Both the position numbers and the translations under genes were made by a program. The notes under the pieces are model-generated. The model made no database searches. It was given only the letters and a program-made list of their open reading frames with translations, and was not told the DNA's origin. Of a stretch of DNA of 7,819 nucleotides, positions 5,931 to 7,819 are shown piece by piece. The stretch is from an uncultured Phycisphaerales bacterium (GTDB lineage: Bacteria > Planctomycetota > Phycisphaerae > WQYP01), in contig CALCHA010000010.1 in assembly GCA_937901265.1 (NCBI GenBank), positions 1 through 7,819 on the forward strand, read 5' to 3'. Position 1 is the stretch's first letter. Each line of letters starts with the position of its first letter.

Positions 5931-7819
5931 TCAGATGATGCTGGCGGCCATGAGGAATTGGGACATGGAACTGACGGACAGGGTGATATACCCGTCGTAG
6001 GGGTTGGAGTCGCTGCCCGCGCCGTCGTAGCCCCAGGGGTTGCGCAGGGTGACGTAGGCGGTGCCCCACTGGTCTTTCCAAGCGGCGGTGACGGTGTAGG
6101 TGTGCTCGCCGATCAGCGGGACGTTGTAGACGCTGGCGACGGTGCCGACGGTGACGCCTTTGCCCGCGGAGAGGGCGTTGGCGATGGAGTTGTAGAGGTC
6201 GCCGGTGTTGACACTGGAAGCGGCGATGCCCAGGGAGGAGAAGACGCTTCCGAACCAGCCATAGTTGAGGGAGGAATAGCTCCAGGCGTTGGTGCCGATT
6301 TCGGCGTAGGCCTTTTCGAAGATGGGGGCCCATTGGTTGCCGGAGGGGCCGGGGTGGGCGTAGTTGAGGCCACCGCCGTAGGGGCCACCCGCGGGGAGGT
6401 CGCCATCGACACGGACGTAGGTGGTGGAGCCGTTCTGCTGGAAGGCGATGGCGTAGGTGCCATCACCGAGGTCGACCGCGAGTTCACGCAGGCGGTCGGG
6501 GCTGCTGAAGGCGAGGGTCTGGAGGGCACCGACGAGGAAGCAGTCAGCGACGAGGCCCTGGGTGACGTCGGTGATTTGTGCACCGGTGCCCCAGAAGGAG
6601 CTGTTCTTCAGCCGCGTGGTGGAGCCGGTGCCGGAGGGATCGGCGAGGTTCTGCCCGTTGAGGGAGGTGGAGACGCCGTTCCAGAAGGAGGAGACGACGT
6701 GGACGCGGCCGGCATTTTTCTCCGCGGAGCTGGCGTTCACGGTGTCGTTGGTGCCGGCCCAGTAGGAGGTGTTGATGCCGTTGCCCTGCAGCGTGTCATA
6801 GCCGCCACCGATGGAGACGATGGTGGCCTTGTTGGTGGTGAAATTCTTGAGGGTGTTGTTGCCGGCGCCGCCGTAGATGAGGGTGATGATGTTGACGGAG
6901 GAATCGATGGTGATCGAATCGTTGCCGTCGCCGCCCTTGACGACGATGTTGCCGAAGGAGCCGTTGTAGCTCTTGCTGGACCCATTGGCGGTGACGGTGA
7001 TGGTGTTGCCCGACTGGGAGACGTAGATGGAGTCGTTGCCCGAGGTGCCGGTGATGGTCAACTGGGTGAAGGAGGTAATGGAATCCTGGGTGACGTTGAC
7101 GGAGCCGGAAGACCAGGAGTCGGGGGCCTGCGGGGTCGGGGGCGTGTTGTTGTTGTTGTTCGAGGAGGAATTGGAGGAGCCTTGGGAGAGTGTGAAGGTG
7201 CCGAGGTTGAACTGGGTGCCGTAGAGATTGGAGAAGCGAATTTTCACGGTTCCAGCGGGCAGGGTGATCTGGCCGGTCTTGGATTGGAAACTGCTCCAGC
7301 CGCCGGTGGCGTTGGTGTCGATTTCGGTGACCGATCCGCCGTTGACGGAGACGCCGATGGCGGCCCAGGAATTGGCGGCGACGTTGGCCGAGAGATTGTA
7401 GGTGCCCGCGGTGCTGACGTTGAGGGTGTACTCGACGTAAGCGCCGCTGCTGGCCATGCTGCCGATGTCGGCGACGCCGCCCTGGGTTTCGAGCTTGGCG
7501 TTGGAGATGGCGGAATACTTGTCGGCGGTGAGGGTGAGGGAGCTGCCGAGCGAGTTGCTCGAGGAGCTGGAGTTGTTGTTGGAAGAGGAGTTGTTGTTGT
7601 TATTGGAGGAATTGGCGGCGGCGGTGAGGGTGAACGTGCCGAGGTTGAACTGGGTGCCGTAGAGGTTGGAGAAGCGGATTTTCACGGAGCCGGCGGGCAG
7701 GGTGACCTGGCCGGCCTTGGCCTGGAAGGAGCTCCAGCCGCCGGTGGCGTTGGTGTCGATTTCGGTGACCGATCCGCCGTTGACGGAGACGCCGATGGCG
7801 GCCCAGGAGTTGGCGGCGA
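5931..7819 (-). CDS. Modular calpain-family (C2) cysteine protease with CBM6-like modules and RTX-like repeats, C-terminal part (5' end outside window)
   Basis: The frame is open to the window edge and 628 residues are visible; GTG at 7685 is an internal Val codon inside a module. In order, the fragment holds the end of CBM6-like module A (1-64), an Asn/Ser linker (65-94), complete CBM6-like module B (~94-210; GAYVEYTLNVSTAGTY, ATGGWSSF, TLPAGTVKIRF), a second Asn/Ser/Pro linker (211-236), and RTX-like repeats (~250-355; GTSGNDSI, GGDGNDSI, GGAGNNTL). The calpain domain (~390-628) carries Cys426 in QGLVADCFLVGAL (codon 6540-6542), His572 in GEHTYTV (6102-6104) and Asn593 in RNPWG (6039-6041), so the triad is intact. 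Family role: intramolecularly regulated endoprotease. Modules and composition suggest an exported, polysaccharide-bound, perhaps calcium-dependent enzyme, but the signal peptide is not in view. A strong terminator follows. Start, full module number and export signal are unknown. Confidence 0.9.
   Translation of the reverse strand, partial: AANSWAAIGVSVNGGSVTEIDTNATGGWSSFQAKAGQVTLPAGSVKIRFSNLYGTQFNLGTFTLTAAANSSNNNNNSSSNNNSSSSSNSLGSSLTLTADKYSAISNAKLETQGGVADIGSMASSGAYVEYTLNVSTAGTYNLSANVAANSWAAIGVSVNGGSVTEIDTNATGGWSSFQSKTGQITLPAGTVKIRFSNLYGTQFNLGTFTLSQGSSNSSSNNNNNTPPTPQAPDSWSSGSVNVTQDSITSFTQLTITGTSGNDSIYVSQSGNTITVTANGSSKSYNGSFGNIVVKGGDGNDSITIDSSVNIITLIYGGAGNNTLKNFTTNKATIVSIGGGYDTLQGNGINTSYWAGTNDTVNASSAEKNAGRVHVVSSFWNGVSTSLNGQNLADPSGTGSTTRLKNSSFWGTGAQITDVTQGLVADCFLVGALQTLAFSSPDRLRELAVDLGDGTYAIAFQQNGSTTYVRVDGDLPAGGPYGGGLNYAHPGPSGNQWAPIFEKAYAEIGTNAWSYSSLNYGWFGSVFSSLGIAASSVNTGDLYNSIANALSAGKGVTVGTVASVYNVPLIGEHTYTVTAAWKDQWGTAYVTLRNPWGYDGAGSDSNPYDGYITLSVSSMSQFLMAASII
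7110..7187 (-). repeat. Low-complexity Ser/Asn/Pro linker between CBM6-like module B and the RTX-like region
   Basis: This encodes a Ser/Asn run followed by a TPPTPQAP segment. It is shorter than the preceding linker and ends in Pro, suggesting a stiffer boundary before the RTX-like region. The Asn run uses identical AAC codons, visible as repeated GTT on the plus strand at 7145-7160. Confidence 0.75.
7190..7819 (-). repeat. Tandem 438-bp repeat encoding CBM6-like module plus linker
   Basis: Bases 7190-7381 recur at 7628-7819 with a constant offset of 438 bases (146 codons, frame kept). By hand, 7201-7381 and 7639-7819 match at 168 of 181 positions, including an identical run of about 78 bases starting near 7293 and 7731. 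The second copy is cut by the window end, so further copies may follow. Such high DNA identity indicates recent duplication or gene conversion within the gene. Confidence 0.9.
7536..7625 (-). repeat. Low-complexity Asn/Ser linker between CBM6-like modules A and B
   Basis: This stretch encodes about 30 residues, mostly Asn and Ser, in runs of AAC/AAT and AGC/TCC codons; on the plus strand it reads as GTT/GGA-type triplet runs. It is a flexible, probably extracellular linker. Triplet runs of this kind can change length by replication slippage without breaking frame. Confidence 0.8.

Noticed and set aside
7027..7662. Small plus-strand frames opposite the CBM and linker region
   Set aside because: They are Glu/Leu/Val-rich translations of the reverse of Asn/Ser codon runs, with no start context or domain.

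Overview
The window is a GC-rich bacterial chromosomal segment. Three things point to Planctomycetota, possibly the Phycisphaerae side: paired rhamnogalacturonan-acetylesterase-type SGNH hydrolases, a large secreted-type calpain with CBM6-like and RTX-like modules, and an intergenic inverted repeat built from CGAAG units. This assignment rests on gene content only; no marker gene is present. No rRNA, tRNA, CRISPR array, transposase or integrase was seen.

Layout. (1) Positions 2-532 (+) hold the C-terminal part of an SGNH/GDSL esterase whose start lies outside the window. (2) Positions 537-2150 (-) encode a soluble PAS hybrid histidine kinase with a C-terminal receiver domain; it converges on gene 1 with only 4 bases between the stop codons. 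(3) Positions 2151-2341 are a divergent intergenic region with a possible promoter on each strand; the rightward one would give an almost leaderless transcript. (4) A rightward three-gene cluster follows: a stand-alone DUF2156/MprF-C-type aminoacyl-lipid transferase (2342-3421), a secreted RGAE-type SGNH hydrolase (3520-4545) and a zinc-independent MDR oxidoreductase (4567-5532). (5) Positions 5533-5930 have no credible gene but contain a 207-base imperfect inverted repeat and a rho-independent terminator for the last gene. (6) Positions 5931-7819 (-) hold the C-terminal ~628 residues of a modular cysteine protease: two near-identical CBM6-like modules separated by Asn/Ser linkers, RTX-like Ca-binding repeats and a calpain (C2) catalytic domain with its Cys-His-Asn triad intact. 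Its N-terminus is outside the window.

Working together. The two SGNH esterases would remove acetyl groups from plant-type or algal polysaccharide outside the cytoplasm. The calpain-like protein looks like an extracellular, carbohydrate-anchored, possibly calcium-dependent protease. The kinase is an orphan with its receiver built in, and sharing a divergent control region with the lipid-modification gene is its only contextual link. I found no clear defence, secretion or mobile system. The most unusual items are the calpain architecture with its recent internal duplication, the large CGAAG inverted repeat, and the non-canonical catalytic block in the second esterase.
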